A DNA stretch of 35,040 nt from an uncultured Caldilineaceae bacterium (lineage in GTDB: Bacteria > Chloroflexota > Anaerolineae > Caldilineales > Caldilineaceae). Both the position numbers and the translations under genes were made by a program. Each line of letters opens with the position of its first letter. Position 1 is the first letter of the stretch. The notes beneath the pieces were generated by a model that saw only the letters and a list, made by a program, of their open reading frames with translations, searched no databases and was not told the origin of the DNA. The stretch spans positions 1 to 35,040 of the forward strand of contig CATOTS010000053.1 of assembly GCA_951813625.1 (NCBI GenBank), in the 5' to 3' direction. This document shows positions 24,651 to 33,219 of the stretch, in pieces.

Positions 24651-26117
24651 CTACCGTTCAAGGTAGCGCCCCGCCTCCACCAGCGTCGGGCTTACAGGGC
24701 GCCCGACCTCCAGATTCCCGTCCTGCACATATCCCTCCTCGCGGCCGTCGAGCTCTGCGACCAGGCGTTCGCGCCAGTGAGCCACGCGCTCTGGCCGCGC
24801 CGCCGCAAGGTCATGCAGTTCGGTCGGGTCTTCCTGCAGATCGAAGAGGAGCTCGCGGCCTGTCTGGCTGTACCAGACATACTTTTCGCGGCCGTCGGTC
24901 AGCCACTGGTTGGAGTCCGCCTGCATGAAATGCTCGCCGTGCAGGTATTCGCGCCAGCCGCCGGTCTCGCCGCGCGTGAGCGGCAGGATGCTGCGGCCGT
25001 CGACGTGCGCCGGCGTATCGCGTCCAGCCAGATCGCAGAAAGTGGGGAGCAGGTCGCGCAGCTCGACGACCTGGTTCACCTGGCGCAGCGGGTCATCGGC
25101 GCGGCCGCTCTGGTGGTGCGGGTTGCCGGCGCGCGGCAGCCGCAGGATGAACGGCAGCCGCGCCGAACTGTCGAACGGATAGCCCTTGGCCACGTGGTTG
25201 TGGTCGTACAGCATCTCGCCGTGGTCCGCAGTGAAAACGATGGCCGTATTGTCGAGCAGACCGTTTTCAAAAAGGGCCTGGAAGACGCGGTTGAGGCTGT
25301 AGTCGATGTGGCTGATCTGCGCATAATAGGCGCGGCGGGCGTAATCGCGCTGCGCCGCGTCGGTCGGGATCGGGCTGTCCAGCCCGCGCACCGGCAGGCT
25401 GTCGGGCGCCCAATCGCCCATGACCGGGTCGAGCAGCGGTTTGCTCAGATAACGGTCTAGGAAATCCCGCGGCGGGTCGAGCGGCGGGTGCGGCCGGTGG
25501 TAGGAGAGCATCAGAAAGAACGGCTTCGTCGGGTCGCGACGGCGCAGGAAGTCGATGCCCATGGTGGTGACCCAGCTGGTCGGATGCAGCATCTCGTCGT
25601 AGACCCAGGGCCGGGCCGCGTAGCCGTTGCAGCCGACGCCGGTGTCGATGTAGTCGGCCTCAGGCCCCAGCCGCTCGCGCAGCCAGGGTGTATAGTCGTC
25701 GACCAGCCCGTAGTCATCTCGCTTCGAGCGCTCGCGGTGCAAATAGCCGTCGTGCAGCACGACGTTGTGGAAACCCATCAGGTTGCGCGAAGGGTGGGTG
25801 TGCATCTTACCGACGCACTGCGTGTGGTAGCCGGATTCGGCGAGCAGGCCGGGCATCGTGCAGTCGTAATGCCAGTCGATATGGTCGTTGTAGCCGACGA
25901 AGCCGGTGTGGCGCTGGTTCAGGCCGGTGAATATGGTGGCGCGCGCCGGCACGCAGGTGGGCGTAGCCGCGTAGGCCTGGGTGAAGTTATAGCCTTCGCG
26001 AGCCAGCCGGTCGAGATGGGGCGTCTCCGCAACCGGATGGCCGGTCAGGCTCAGAGCGTCGGCGCGCCACTGGTCAACACAGATGAACAGTATATTGGGT
26101 CGGTTGTCAGCGGACAT
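24651..26117 (-). CDS. Type I sulfatase
   Basis: A 488-residue alkaline-phosphatase-superfamily sulfatase. NILFICVDQWRAD (8-20) supplies the N-terminal metal-binding Asp; TCVPARATIFTG contains the CxPxR signature with Cys55 (converted to formylglycine by a maturase not in the window) and Arg59; GKMHTHP and FTADHGEMLYDHN carry further active-site His/Asp. There is no signal peptide, so the enzyme is probably cytoplasmic and acts on a sulfated sugar after uptake. It lies 168 bases downstream of the sugar permease gene on the same strand and would be the last gene of that operon. It faces the truncated isomerase copy. The start ATG 26117 was kept because the fold begins within ten residues. Confidence 0.93.
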   Translation of the reverse strand: MSADNRPNILFICVDQWRADALSLTGHPVAETPHLDRLAREGYNFTQAYAATPTCVPARATIFTGLNQRHTGFVGYNDHIDWHYDCTMPGLLAESGYHTQCVGKMHTHPSRNLMGFHNVVLHDGYLHRERSKRDDYGLVDDYTPWLRERLGPEADYIDTGVGCNGYAARPWVYDEMLHPTSWVTTMGIDFLRRRDPTKPFFLMLSYHRPHPPLDPPRDFLDRYLSKPLLDPVMGDWAPDSLPVRGLDSPIPTDAAQRDYARRAYYAQISHIDYSLNRVFQALFENGLLDNTAIVFTADHGEMLYDHNHVAKGYPFDSSARLPFILRLPRAGNPHHQSGRADDPLRQVNQVVELRDLLPTFCDLAGRDTPAHVDGRSILPLTRGETGGWREYLHGEHFMQADSNQWLTDGREKYVWYSQTGRELLFDLQEDPTELHDLAAARPERVAHWRERLVAELDGREEGYVQDGNLEVGRPVSPTLVEAGRYLER

Positions 26118-26202
26118 AGCCTATTCCGTAGTGGGTAATTCGTAAAGCCTGGCTTGCGTTCAGCGAGGGTGTCTTTGTCGGTTGCGCAGTCGCCCACAGT
26201 CG

Positions 26203-26282
26203 CTGGCAACTGGCGACTGACCACCGACAACTGGCAACCGACAACTGGCAACTTACCACCGGCAACTGGCCACCGGCAACTG
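26203..26282. repeat. Degenerate short tandem repeats (CAACTGGC type)
   Basis: An 80-base block of imperfect 10-12-base units such as CAACTGGC, GACAACTGGCAACC and CACCGGCAACTGGC, lying in the gap between the permease and sulfatase genes. A shorter related block (ACCGGCCACCGGCAACCGACCACCGG, about 28163-28188) lies in the gap between the binding-protein and first permease genes. Such repeats occur between genes in many bacteria of this kind; no function is known. Confidence 0.7.
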
Positions 26283-26285
26283 CAG

Positions 26286-27176
26286 CTAACCCTTGAGGCC
26301 GGTGATCGAGATGCCCTCGACGAAGGTGCGCTGAACGAAGAAGTAGAGGATGATGACGGGCGCGACGGTGGCGGTGCTGGCGGCCATCATATAGGGCCAC
26401 ATCAGCTTCTCCTGGAACATGGTGCGAAACTGCTGCAGGCCCAGTGCGATCGGGTAGAGCGACTCGGCGTTGAGGTAGATCAGCGGGCCGATGTAGTTGT
26501 CCCACGCGAACATGAACTGCAGCAGCCCGATCACCGCCAGCGCCGGCTTGGCCAGCGGCAAGATGATGCGGACCAGGATACCGAGCTCGGTGCAGCCGTC
26601 GACCCGCGCCGCGTCCGAAAGCTCGCTGGGGATGGTGAGGAAGAACTGACGCAGCAGAAACGTGTAGTAGGCATTCACCGCCAGAAAGGTGGGCACGATC
26701 AGGGGCATGTAGGTGTTCAGCCAGCCCAGGTTTTTGAACGTAAGGTACAGCGGAATCATCCGCACCTGGAACGGGATCATCATCGTCGCCAGACAGATGA
26801 TGAAGAAGACGTCCCGCCCCGGCCAGCGAATGCGCGCGAAGCCGTAGGCCACGAGCGTGTTCGAGATCAGCGCGCCGGCGACCGCACCCAGTGCGTACCG
26901 CATCGTGTTGTAGGCGTAGGTGCCGAACGGTCGCGACGAGAGCGCCTCCGGGTAGTTGATCAACCGTATCGGGTTCGGAATCCAGATCGGCGGAACTGTG
27001 TAGACCTGCGGGTCCGTCTTGAGCGAGGTCGAGAACATCCACAGCAGCGGCCCGGCAAAGACCAGCGCCAGGACCACCATCAACACATAGAAGAGCGCGC
27101 GCTGCACCGCCTTGTACGGCGTCGTCTGCGTGAATGGCGTTGCCGCAGCTGGAACTGCGGCTTGAACTCGTTGCAT
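26286..27176 (-). CDS. Carbohydrate ABC transporter permease, MalG-type
   Basis: A 296-residue inner-membrane permease with six predicted helices (first at ~29-48, FYVLMVVLALVFAGPLLWMF) and a cytoplasmic EAA loop at ~185-211 (ELSDAARVDGCTELG...LPLAKP), which contacts the ATPase. The long periplasmic TDPQVYTVPPIWIPNPI region after helix 1 is typical of MalG/CUT1 permeases. The ATPase subunit is not in the window, as usual for CUT1 systems that share an MsmK-type ATPase. It begins 35 bases after the MalF-type gene and is followed by the sulfatase gene. The ATG has no strong ribosome-binding site, suggesting coupled translation. Confidence 0.93.
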   Translation of the reverse strand: MQRVQAAVPAAATPFTQTTPYKAVQRALFYVLMVVLALVFAGPLLWMFSTSLKTDPQVYTVPPIWIPNPIRLINYPEALSSRPFGTYAYNTMRYALGAVAGALISNTLVAYGFARIRWPGRDVFFIICLATMMIPFQVRMIPLYLTFKNLGWLNTYMPLIVPTFLAVNAYYTFLLRQFFLTIPSELSDAARVDGCTELGILVRIILPLAKPALAVIGLLQFMFAWDNYIGPLIYLNAESLYPIALGLQQFRTMFQEKLMWPYMMAASTATVAPVIILYFFVQRTFVEGISITGLKG

Positions 27177-27211
27177 GGCGAAAAATCGCGGCGTGCCGGC
27201 TGCGTTCGGCC

Positions 27212-28117
27212 TCAGTCCGACTCACCCGCGTAATAGACCCAACGGGCCGAGCTGCGGAAAATGAGCAGCGTAAAGAGAAGGATGAGTACAAAAAGAATCC
27301 AGGCCTGCGCCGATGCATAGCCCATCTTGAAAAACTGGAACGCGTTGCGGTAGAGATAGAGACTGAAGAACTCGGTCGACTCGTTGGGACCTCCGCCGGT
27401 CAGCAGCCAACCCAATGTGAAATACTGAAACATGCCGATCATACCGGTCAGCATCACAAAGAGGATCGCCGGCGTGCAGATCGGGATCGTGACGTGCCAG
27501 AAACGTTGCAGCGCGTTGGCGCCGTCGACCTCGGCTGCGTCCATCAGCGATCGCGGAACATCCTGCAATGCGGCCAGAAAAATGACGATAGCGGCACCCT
27601 GTGCCCACACGTGAATCAGAATCAGCGACGGCTTGGCCAGCTCGACCGAGGAGATGAATGGGATCACAGCCATGCCCCAACTCTTGATGACCGAGTTAAT
27701 CACGCCGTAGCTGGTGTTGTAGACCCAGCGCCACACCTCGGCCGAAGCCACCGCAGGCACCAGCACCGGCAGAAAGAAGATCGTGCGGAAGAACGGTCGC
27801 AGTTTCATCTCACGGTTCAGCAGGCTCGCCAGCAAGAAGGCGACCACCAGCCCCGCTGGTACGCCGATAAGGACCAGGTAGACCGTGTTGCCGAGCACGG
27901 TGTGAAAGATCTCATCCTTGACGAACAGCTCGACGTAGTTTTCGAGGCCTATGAAGCGGGCCGGGCGCAGGACATCGTAGCGGGTGAGGCTGTAGTAGGC
28001 CGACGCCGCGATCGGGTAGAGGACGAAGCCGGCGAAGCCGACCAGCCAGGGAGAGATGAAGGCGAGCCCCTTGAGGAGGTCGCGCGTCTGCGAACGGGTG
28101 AGGCGCAGGGAAAACAT
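27212..28117 (-). CDS. Carbohydrate ABC transporter permease, MalF-type
   Basis: A 301-residue permease with six predicted helices and an EAA loop at ~186-215 (DVPRSLMDAAEVDGANAL...IPICTP). The FISPWLVGFAGFVLYPIAAS first helix and the TGGGPNESTEFFSLYLYRNAF segment near the C-terminus are hallmarks of CUT1 sugar permeases. ATG 28117 was chosen because the family starts there; the frame is open 23 codons upstream over the repeat-rich gap. It pairs with the MalG-type gene to form the membrane channel that receives sugar from the upstream lipoprotein. Confidence 0.93.
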   Translation of the reverse strand: MFSLRLTRSQTRDLLKGLAFISPWLVGFAGFVLYPIAASAYYSLTRYDVLRPARFIGLENYVELFVKDEIFHTVLGNTVYLVLIGVPAGLVVAFLLASLLNREMKLRPFFRTIFFLPVLVPAVASAEVWRWVYNTSYGVINSVIKSWGMAVIPFISSVELAKPSLILIHVWAQGAAIVIFLAALQDVPRSLMDAAEVDGANALQRFWHVTIPICTPAILFVMLTGMIGMFQYFTLGWLLTGGGPNESTEFFSLYLYRNAFQFFKMGYASAQAWILFVLILLFTLLIFRSSARWVYYAGESD

Positions 28118-28198
28118 GGTGATAGGATGCCGGCGGCCGGGCGCCGGTGACCGTTGAGCAATAACCGGCCACCGGCAACCGACCACCGGCTGCTGATT

Positions 28199-29599
28199 CT
28201 AGCCGACCAGCTCGGGGAACTGTTTGAGCATCTCTTCGGTGCAGGCTGCCTGCATGTCGGCCGCGGCCTGCTCCGGCTCCTTGTCGCCGAAGATAACTGA
28301 TTCGTACGTGCGCGAGCGCTCCTGGTTGACAAAACCCTGGATCGGGATGACCGGACACGCCCACAGCTCATCGGCCTCGTTGACCGACTGCAGGAACCAG
28401 TCCAGGTTCTCGTAGCGCTGGTACTTGGGCAGCTCCGGGTCGTAGAGCGCCTTGCGGCCGCCCAGCCAGCCCGTGTTGTCGAAAATGACGTTCTGCGCCT
28501 TCTCCCCCGAACAGAACTCGATGAACTCAAACGCCGCGTCCACCTGCTCGACTCCGTTGGGGATGTACATCGGATGGCCACCCACGTTCTGGAAGGTGAC
28601 ATCGCTGCGGTCGTCGGACACCGGCGCCCAGCCCACGCCAAACTCCTTGTCGGGCGCGGAGTGCGTCAACTCGCCCGGCGCGTAGTAACCGGTGACGATC
28701 ATCGCCTGCACGCCGCTCGGGAAGGAGGCTGATGGACTCTGCGTCCAGCCGCCGAAACTGGAGCGGAACGACTCCATCTGCTGCACGCCGACGTGGTCGG
28801 TGAAGCGCTTGATGGTCCTGAGCGCGCTGACGAACTGCTCATTGTCGTAGTTGAAAGTTCCGCTCTCATCGTTCCACATATCGAGGCCGTAGGTGAGCGC
28901 CCAAAATTGGGGAATGTTGGTGGCGGGGCCGTTGCCGGCCGTGGCGTCACGCGGGTCGAAGCCGACGATCTCGACGTTGCCGGCGTCGTCGAACTTGGTC
29001 AACTCGACATGCCACTCGAACATCTCGTCCCAGGTGCGGGGCAGGTTGGCGGGGTCCAACCCGGCCTCATCGACGATGGCCTTGTTGTACATCAGACCAT
29101 AGCGCGGACCCGCTTCGAAGCCGGGAACGCCGTAGGTTGCGCCCTGCCACTGCATCGATTCGAGCAGGCCGGAGACAAAGTCGTCGCGCCCGATGACTTC
29201 GCTGCTGTCGATCTGGTCGTCGATCGCCATCACCGCGCCGCGCGAGTAGAGCTCCGCGTACTGGACGCAGCAGACGCCGACGTCGGGCGGGGTGCCGCCG
29301 GCGATGGCGGCCAGCAGCTTGTCGTTCATCTCGGTTACGTGGAGCCGCTCGACCTTGACGTTGCGGTCCTCCTCGTTGAACGCTGCGGCAACGCCTTCCA
29401 TCGCGGCCATGCCGGTGGTGCCGCCCCAGGCGTGCCACCACGAGATGGTGACGACCTCGTCTGCAGCCATTGTGTCCTCTTCGGAGGTGGCGGGGGCAGC
29501 AGCCGGGGCGCAGGCGGCCAACGCGGCGCCGCCGATACCCGCCGCGCCCAACTGGAGAAAGCGGCGGCGGCTCAGGGGGTTTTCCAATACACGATTCAT
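28199..29599 (-). CDS. Sugar-binding lipoprotein of ABC transporter (Tat-exported)
   Basis: A 466-residue extracellular solute-binding protein (family 1). The N-terminus SRRRFLQLG (10-18) is a twin-arginine signal, followed by AALAAC with lipidated Cys30. The mature protein starts with VTISWWHAWGG, typical of sugar binders, and contains GVPGFEAGPRYGLMYNK and PSASFPSGVQAMIVTG as cleft strands. It captures an oligosaccharide or modified sugar and delivers it to the two permeases downstream. ATG 29599 has AAGGAG nine bases upstream. A 17-bp palindrome lies 63 bases upstream. It is the first gene of the transporter-sulfatase operon. Confidence 0.94.
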   Translation of the reverse strand: MNRVLENPLSRRRFLQLGAAGIGGAALAACAPAAAPATSEEDTMAADEVVTISWWHAWGGTTGMAAMEGVAAAFNEEDRNVKVERLHVTEMNDKLLAAIAGGTPPDVGVCCVQYAELYSRGAVMAIDDQIDSSEVIGRDDFVSGLLESMQWQGATYGVPGFEAGPRYGLMYNKAIVDEAGLDPANLPRTWDEMFEWHVELTKFDDAGNVEIVGFDPRDATAGNGPATNIPQFWALTYGLDMWNDESGTFNYDNEQFVSALRTIKRFTDHVGVQQMESFRSSFGGWTQSPSASFPSGVQAMIVTGYYAPGELTHSAPDKEFGVGWAPVSDDRSDVTFQNVGGHPMYIPNGVEQVDAAFEFIEFCSGEKAQNVIFDNTGWLGGRKALYDPELPKYQRYENLDWFLQSVNEADELWACPVIPIQGFVNQERSRTYESVIFGDKEPEQAAADMQAACTEEMLKQFPELVG

Positions 29600-29655
29600 T
29601 GGTTGACACTCCTTGTGAACTATGGATTGTATACGCGCGTTTAGTAATGACATAT

Positions 29656-29685
29656 TAAAAAGGTTTAAAAGTTAAACCAAATTCT
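29656..29685 (-). promoter_or_regulatory. Promoter with 17-bp operator palindrome for the sugar transporter operon
   Basis: GGTTTAA-AAG-TTAAACC (29662-29678) is a perfect inverted repeat with 7-bp arms in an AT-rich stretch. On the minus strand a TTGGTT and a TAATAT, 17 bases apart, overlap it, so a protein bound to the palindrome would cover the promoter. Symmetric sites like this are typical for LacI-, ROK- or GntR-type sugar regulators; no regulator gene is in the window. Confidence 0.45.
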
Positions 29686-29867
29686 ACTTTATCGAGGGCA
29701 GAGACACAATATTTCGCCTGTGACGAATCGGCCTCCGCCTCGGACCGGAAACGCCGGCCACGGAAAAGAACCCGTTCTGTGTGGTACTCACGGCCGCAAC
29801 GAGTACAATTAAGGGGATAAAAGCCTTGTACCAAAGACGGGAAGAGTTACGGAAACAGGTGAATGGC

Positions 29868-30479
29868 ATGGGTTCTGAATCGAGTGTGGCCTTTGATCCG
29901 CGGCCGGTCACGCTGACCGGCAACCTGGTGCGCCTCGAGCCGCTCGGCCTCGCGCATGCCGCCGACCTCTACGCGGTCGGCGCGGAGGAACTGATCTGGC
30001 GGTACGCCGCCCGTCCCGCCTTGCGCAGCGTCGCCGACACCGAGGGATGGATAAAAGAGTGTATGGCCGAGGTGGCGGCGGGTTCACAGGTCAGGTTTGC
30101 CGTCGTCCACCTGCAGACGGGCCGCGCCGTCGGCTCGACCGCCTACATCGACATCGTGCGCGAGCACCGCACGCTCGAGATCGGCATGACCTGGTACGGC
30201 ACCGCCTGGCAGCGCACCGGCGTCAACACCGAGTGCAAATTCCTGCTGATGCGCCACGCCTTCGAGGACCTGCTCTCCCGGCGCGTCTCCTTCAAGTCGG
30301 ACAGCCGCAACCACCGCTCGCGGCGCGCTATTTTACGGCTGGGCGCGGTCGAGGAGGGCACGCTGCGCAACCACCGCATCGCCCGCGACGGCGTCGACCG
30401 GCATACGGTCTATTACAGCGTCATCGACAGCGAGTGGCCTGCGGTGAAGGAGCGGCTGGTGGAGTTGATGCGGAGGTGA
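29868..30479 (+). CDS. GNAT-family N-acetyltransferase, RimJ/RimL-type
   Basis: A 203-residue acetyltransferase. VTLTGNLVRLEPLGLAHA is the usual RimL start, GRAVGSTAYIDI and HRTLEIGMTWYG form the central strands, and WQRTGVNTECKFLLMRHAFE matches the acetyl-CoA binding region (in RimL proteins, a Q/RGxG/A-type pyrophosphate loop; here QRTGVN). SRNHRSRRAILRLGAVEEGTLRNH is the typical C-terminal end of this group. It probably acetylates a small molecule or a protein N-terminus; the target is unknown. ATG 29868 was preferred to the upstream ATG (29781), which adds a 29-residue stretch unlike the family; a TACAAT -10-like box at 29804-29809 supports this. Confidence 0.88.
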   Translation: MGSESSVAFDPRPVTLTGNLVRLEPLGLAHAADLYAVGAEELIWRYAARPALRSVADTEGWIKECMAEVAAGSQVRFAVVHLQTGRAVGSTAYIDIVREHRTLEIGMTWYGTAWQRTGVNTECKFLLMRHAFEDLLSRRVSFKSDSRNHRSRRAILRLGAVEEGTLRNHRIARDGVDRHTVYYSVIDSEWPAVKERLVELMRR

Positions 30480-30612
30480 ATGGGGAATGCGGTGGCGGCT
30501 AATGTCTCATGAGAGTCCGTCCTTGTCTTTCATCCGTGAAGAACAGAAAGCGTTGAGTTTCAATGAGTGTCATTCTTGAAATTCAACAGACTTGGTGTTG
30601 CACAGATGAAAC

Positions 30613-30873
30613 TCAAAAGACTTTCCGCCCTTCGGCGATGTTGAGTAATTCAGGGAACGCCAAGATAGAGGAGCGCCGTCCCCTTCCCGGTATTAATTCC
30701 TTCAACAGGCCGCGCTCCTTGAACAGGTGGAGCATGCGCCGCGCGGTAGACTCTGGAATCCCGGAATTCCTGACAAAATGGTTTGTCCGAAAAATTGGCT
30801 TGCCGGTCAATTCGATGAATTTCAGTTGAGCGAGAACGGCTTTCTTGACGTCTGCTTCTGTAAGGGTGGTCAT
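30613..30873 (-). CDS. Winged-helix protein resembling a Fic C-terminal domain (possible fragment)
   Basis: An 86-residue product starting MTTLTEADVKKAV, with a winged helix-turn-helix: FIELTGKPIFRTNHFVRNSG-type first helices, then SGIPESTARRMLHLFKERGLLKEL and a wing ending GRGRRSSILAFPELLNI. The pattern closely resembles the C-terminal DNA-binding-like domain of Fic (AMPylase) proteins, whose FIC core is absent here, so this may be a free-standing regulator or a Fic remnant. The frame is open 15 codons further upstream (to 30918). It lies between the acetyltransferase gene and the AlbA_2/HATPase gene, with about 130 and 170 bases of gap on either side in which I see nothing. Confidence 0.5.
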   Translation of the reverse strand: MTTLTEADVKKAVLAQLKFIELTGKPIFRTNHFVRNSGIPESTARRMLHLFKERGLLKELIPGRGRRSSILAFPELLNIAEGRKVF

Positions 30874-31046
30874 TGTGGAGAAGGCATTGCTCTGCAAGAG
30901 CCCACTCTTGTGGCTCATCTGTGTACATCAAACGGCATTGTTGTCAATGAGACCGCATTTCATGAAGGACTAAGCAGTTTGTTGTCAATAGATGAACGTC
31001 GAGTCTCAATGCGTCCTTTCACGATATTCAGCAGGTGCATAGGCAG

Positions 31047-32804
31047 TCAAGCCTTGCCCTCGATTCCCACGTACGGCCGATACTCCACCAGTACGGAGCG
31101 CCCAACGATGTCGACTATGCGTACCAGGGCCTCGCGGCCATCGGCGTCGATGAGGCGCAACTCCTCCCCCAGAAGAAAATGAACCGGCTGCTGCTGGCCC
31201 TGGTTGATCGCAATGTTGGAAGCGTACAGGTAGGTCCTGTCATGCGTATCGCGGATGGGATTCAGCCGCCCCGCCAGAGCTGGAATATTGCCTGTGGCCT
31301 CGGCGAAGATGCAGGAACCACCGCCAGGCAACTCGTGCATGTCAATGCCAAGCGCTCTCTGCTCGGGGATCCAGTCTCGTTCGACCTGAGCGGCCAAGCC
31401 GGACACAGCTGCGAACACAGTCAAGGGGAGATGTGTCGAATAAAGGTCAACGGCCGCCTCACCATCTTGGTCTGTGGTCGCCTTCTTCCAGGTCTTATTG
31501 GGGAAAATAATCAACAGATCGACACCCGGCAGTGGCCGCCCTGACGAATGCACTGTGACCGACGCCAGAGCTGGACTCGGCTCAACATTGGCGGCGGGGA
31601 TGATAAGACAGAGTTCCGAACCGTCAATCAGCCGGTATTCAGGCGGTTGGCCGCAGAGTTCCCGCGTTTCTCGCTGTATGATAGGGACGCCGTCACCGCG
31701 GCGCTCCATAAAGTACTGCCTGTCCTCAGAACCGCGCACCCCTCCAATTGGCAAACGCCCAAGGACCGAAGTCAGCGTCTCATTTCGTGTGGCCTGCCGC
31801 GTCGCCATACTTTCCACCGTAAGATTGTTGGGCAGCGACCCTGGTGACTGAATCTTCACCCGGTCATCGAACATCGACAGCCGAATCCGTGAACCCTGAA
31901 TCGAATAGTCGCGGTGGGCAACCGCGTTGACCAGGGCTTCGAACAGCGCCCTGTCACTGTATTGGGGCATCTCAACGCGCGCTGGCACCTTTCGCGCCGC
32001 GACCTGCATGTTGCGCAGAGCAAAGGCCATCGCTTCTGCTATCTGGCGATTCAGCGGCCCGGTAATCTCCTGCGCATCGATCTGGCCGCTGGCGCGATCC
32101 CTCCCTCGGTAACGGGTCGCCGTAATCGACGCGCTGGGCAGCCACTGTTGGGGATCGCGGGTGCAGAACAGGATGCCGGCCACTGTGGCACGCGTCACGC
32201 CATCATCGTCGGTCGCCAGCAGGGCAAGTTTCAGTAACGCCGACTCAGGATCCGACGCTCCCTCAGCGCTCAAAAGAGGCTTCCATAGATCCTCCTCCAG
32301 CGTCCCGAATCCAGTGTCCGGCACAGCCTGTTCGTCGAACCAGCGAAAGCGCGCCTGCCCACGTTGTTGGTCCAAACGCATTCGTTCGTCGCTTGTCATC
32401 ACGCGCTTGGACGCGCCGACCCGTATGTAGCTCCTGTCACGGGATTCATGTGCCGAAACTCCCGGAGGCACTTCGACCAGAAGAACAAGCTTTCCGCCGT
32501 CGAGTTCGCGGTGATCTGTGCGGATTCGGACCGGCGGTTTGATCGCGTCCGTACAGATTTCGACCAGATGCATGTCCAGGTTGGCAATCTGCTCGCGCGA
32601 CATGCCCTGCAGGTCTCCTTCATCGGTAACGCCACACAGCAACGCCCCGCCGCTGGCATTCGCGAAAGCCGCAATCTCATCGGCCCAATCGTGAGGACTC
32701 GGACCTGTCGGCCTGTTGCCCCTGAATTCAACCTGTTTGAACTCCCAACCGCTGTCTTCGCCCAGGCGCAGACGGCCAAGGATTTCGCTGTCGGTGTACG
32801 TCAT
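31047..32804 (-). CDS. AlbA_2 / HATPase_c_4 ATP-binding regulator with extra C-terminal domain
   Basis: A 585-residue protein. Residues ~14-135 form an AlbA_2 (Schlafen AAA-4-type) nucleic-acid-binding domain (EDSGWEFKQVEF, IAAFANASGGALLCGVTDEG, SYIRVGASKRVM). Residues ~282-400 form a GHKL-type ATPase domain of the HATPase_c_4 kind, with LFEALVNAVAHRDY (E289, N293, H297) and DRVKIQSPGSLP. Such proteins are predicted regulators and are often found in defence islands. Unusually, residues ~408-585 add a tail: a carboxypeptidase-regulatory-like beta domain (SGRPLPGVDL..TTDQDGEAAVDLY) and a small beta-barrel-like end (EELRLIDADGREALVRIVDIVG). ATG 32804 has GGAG eight bases upstream. The gene is divergent from the dynamin gene. 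Confidence 0.85.
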   Translation of the reverse strand: MTYTDSEILGRLRLGEDSGWEFKQVEFRGNRPTGPSPHDWADEIAAFANASGGALLCGVTDEGDLQGMSREQIANLDMHLVEICTDAIKPPVRIRTDHRELDGGKLVLLVEVPPGVSAHESRDRSYIRVGASKRVMTSDERMRLDQQRGQARFRWFDEQAVPDTGFGTLEEDLWKPLLSAEGASDPESALLKLALLATDDDGVTRATVAGILFCTRDPQQWLPSASITATRYRGRDRASGQIDAQEITGPLNRQIAEAMAFALRNMQVAARKVPARVEMPQYSDRALFEALVNAVAHRDYSIQGSRIRLSMFDDRVKIQSPGSLPNNLTVESMATRQATRNETLTSVLGRLPIGGVRGSEDRQYFMERRGDGVPIIQRETRELCGQPPEYRLIDGSELCLIIPAANVEPSPALASVTVHSSGRPLPGVDLLIIFPNKTWKKATTDQDGEAAVDLYSTHLPLTVFAAVSGLAAQVERDWIPEQRALGIDMHELPGGGSCIFAEATGNIPALAGRLNPIRDTHDRTYLYASNIAINQGQQQPVHFLLGEELRLIDADGREALVRIVDIVGRSVLVEYRPYVGIEGKA

Positions 32805-33219
32805 TGACCATCTCCGGATTCAAACACCTGCCGCTCTTGCCCGCACTCCTCTTCGACCCGCAAAACGTGACCCCGCTAACGGTTCCAGTGGGCGAAATAT
32901 TCGTCTCGCTCTGCAACCAGGGATCTTACTGAAACCAGGGGCAGAGCGCAAGCCTTGGAGTGGCATCTGGCCCCGGTCCACTGCACAAAACGCGCCCCGC
33001 CCGGCCCAAAAAACCATAGTGAGCGGCGAGCACAACGCCCGCCGCACCAACTGTTGCCGTGAAATGAATACTCCCTGCCCCGTTTTGCGTACTGTGGAAT
33101 AGGCACGCGGCTTCGTCGGATAATGGCGGCGGGCGCCGCCCGCAATGTGATCGTGTCGGCCTGTGCTAAAATGGCCCGTGCCGCCTCCCGTCTTAACTGC
33201 CGTCCTGAACGGAGCACAC
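32805..33219. promoter_or_regulatory. Divergent intergenic region with extended -10 promoter
   Basis: About 415 bases without a gene; the long frames over it are shadows. An extended -10 box, TGC-TAAAAT (33164-33172, TGn then 5/6 of TATAAT), lies 47 bases before the GTG start of the dynamin gene. A perfect GCGGGC-GCC-GCCCGC hairpin sits at 33129-33143 just upstream and could be an operator or a readthrough block. Confidence 0.5.
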
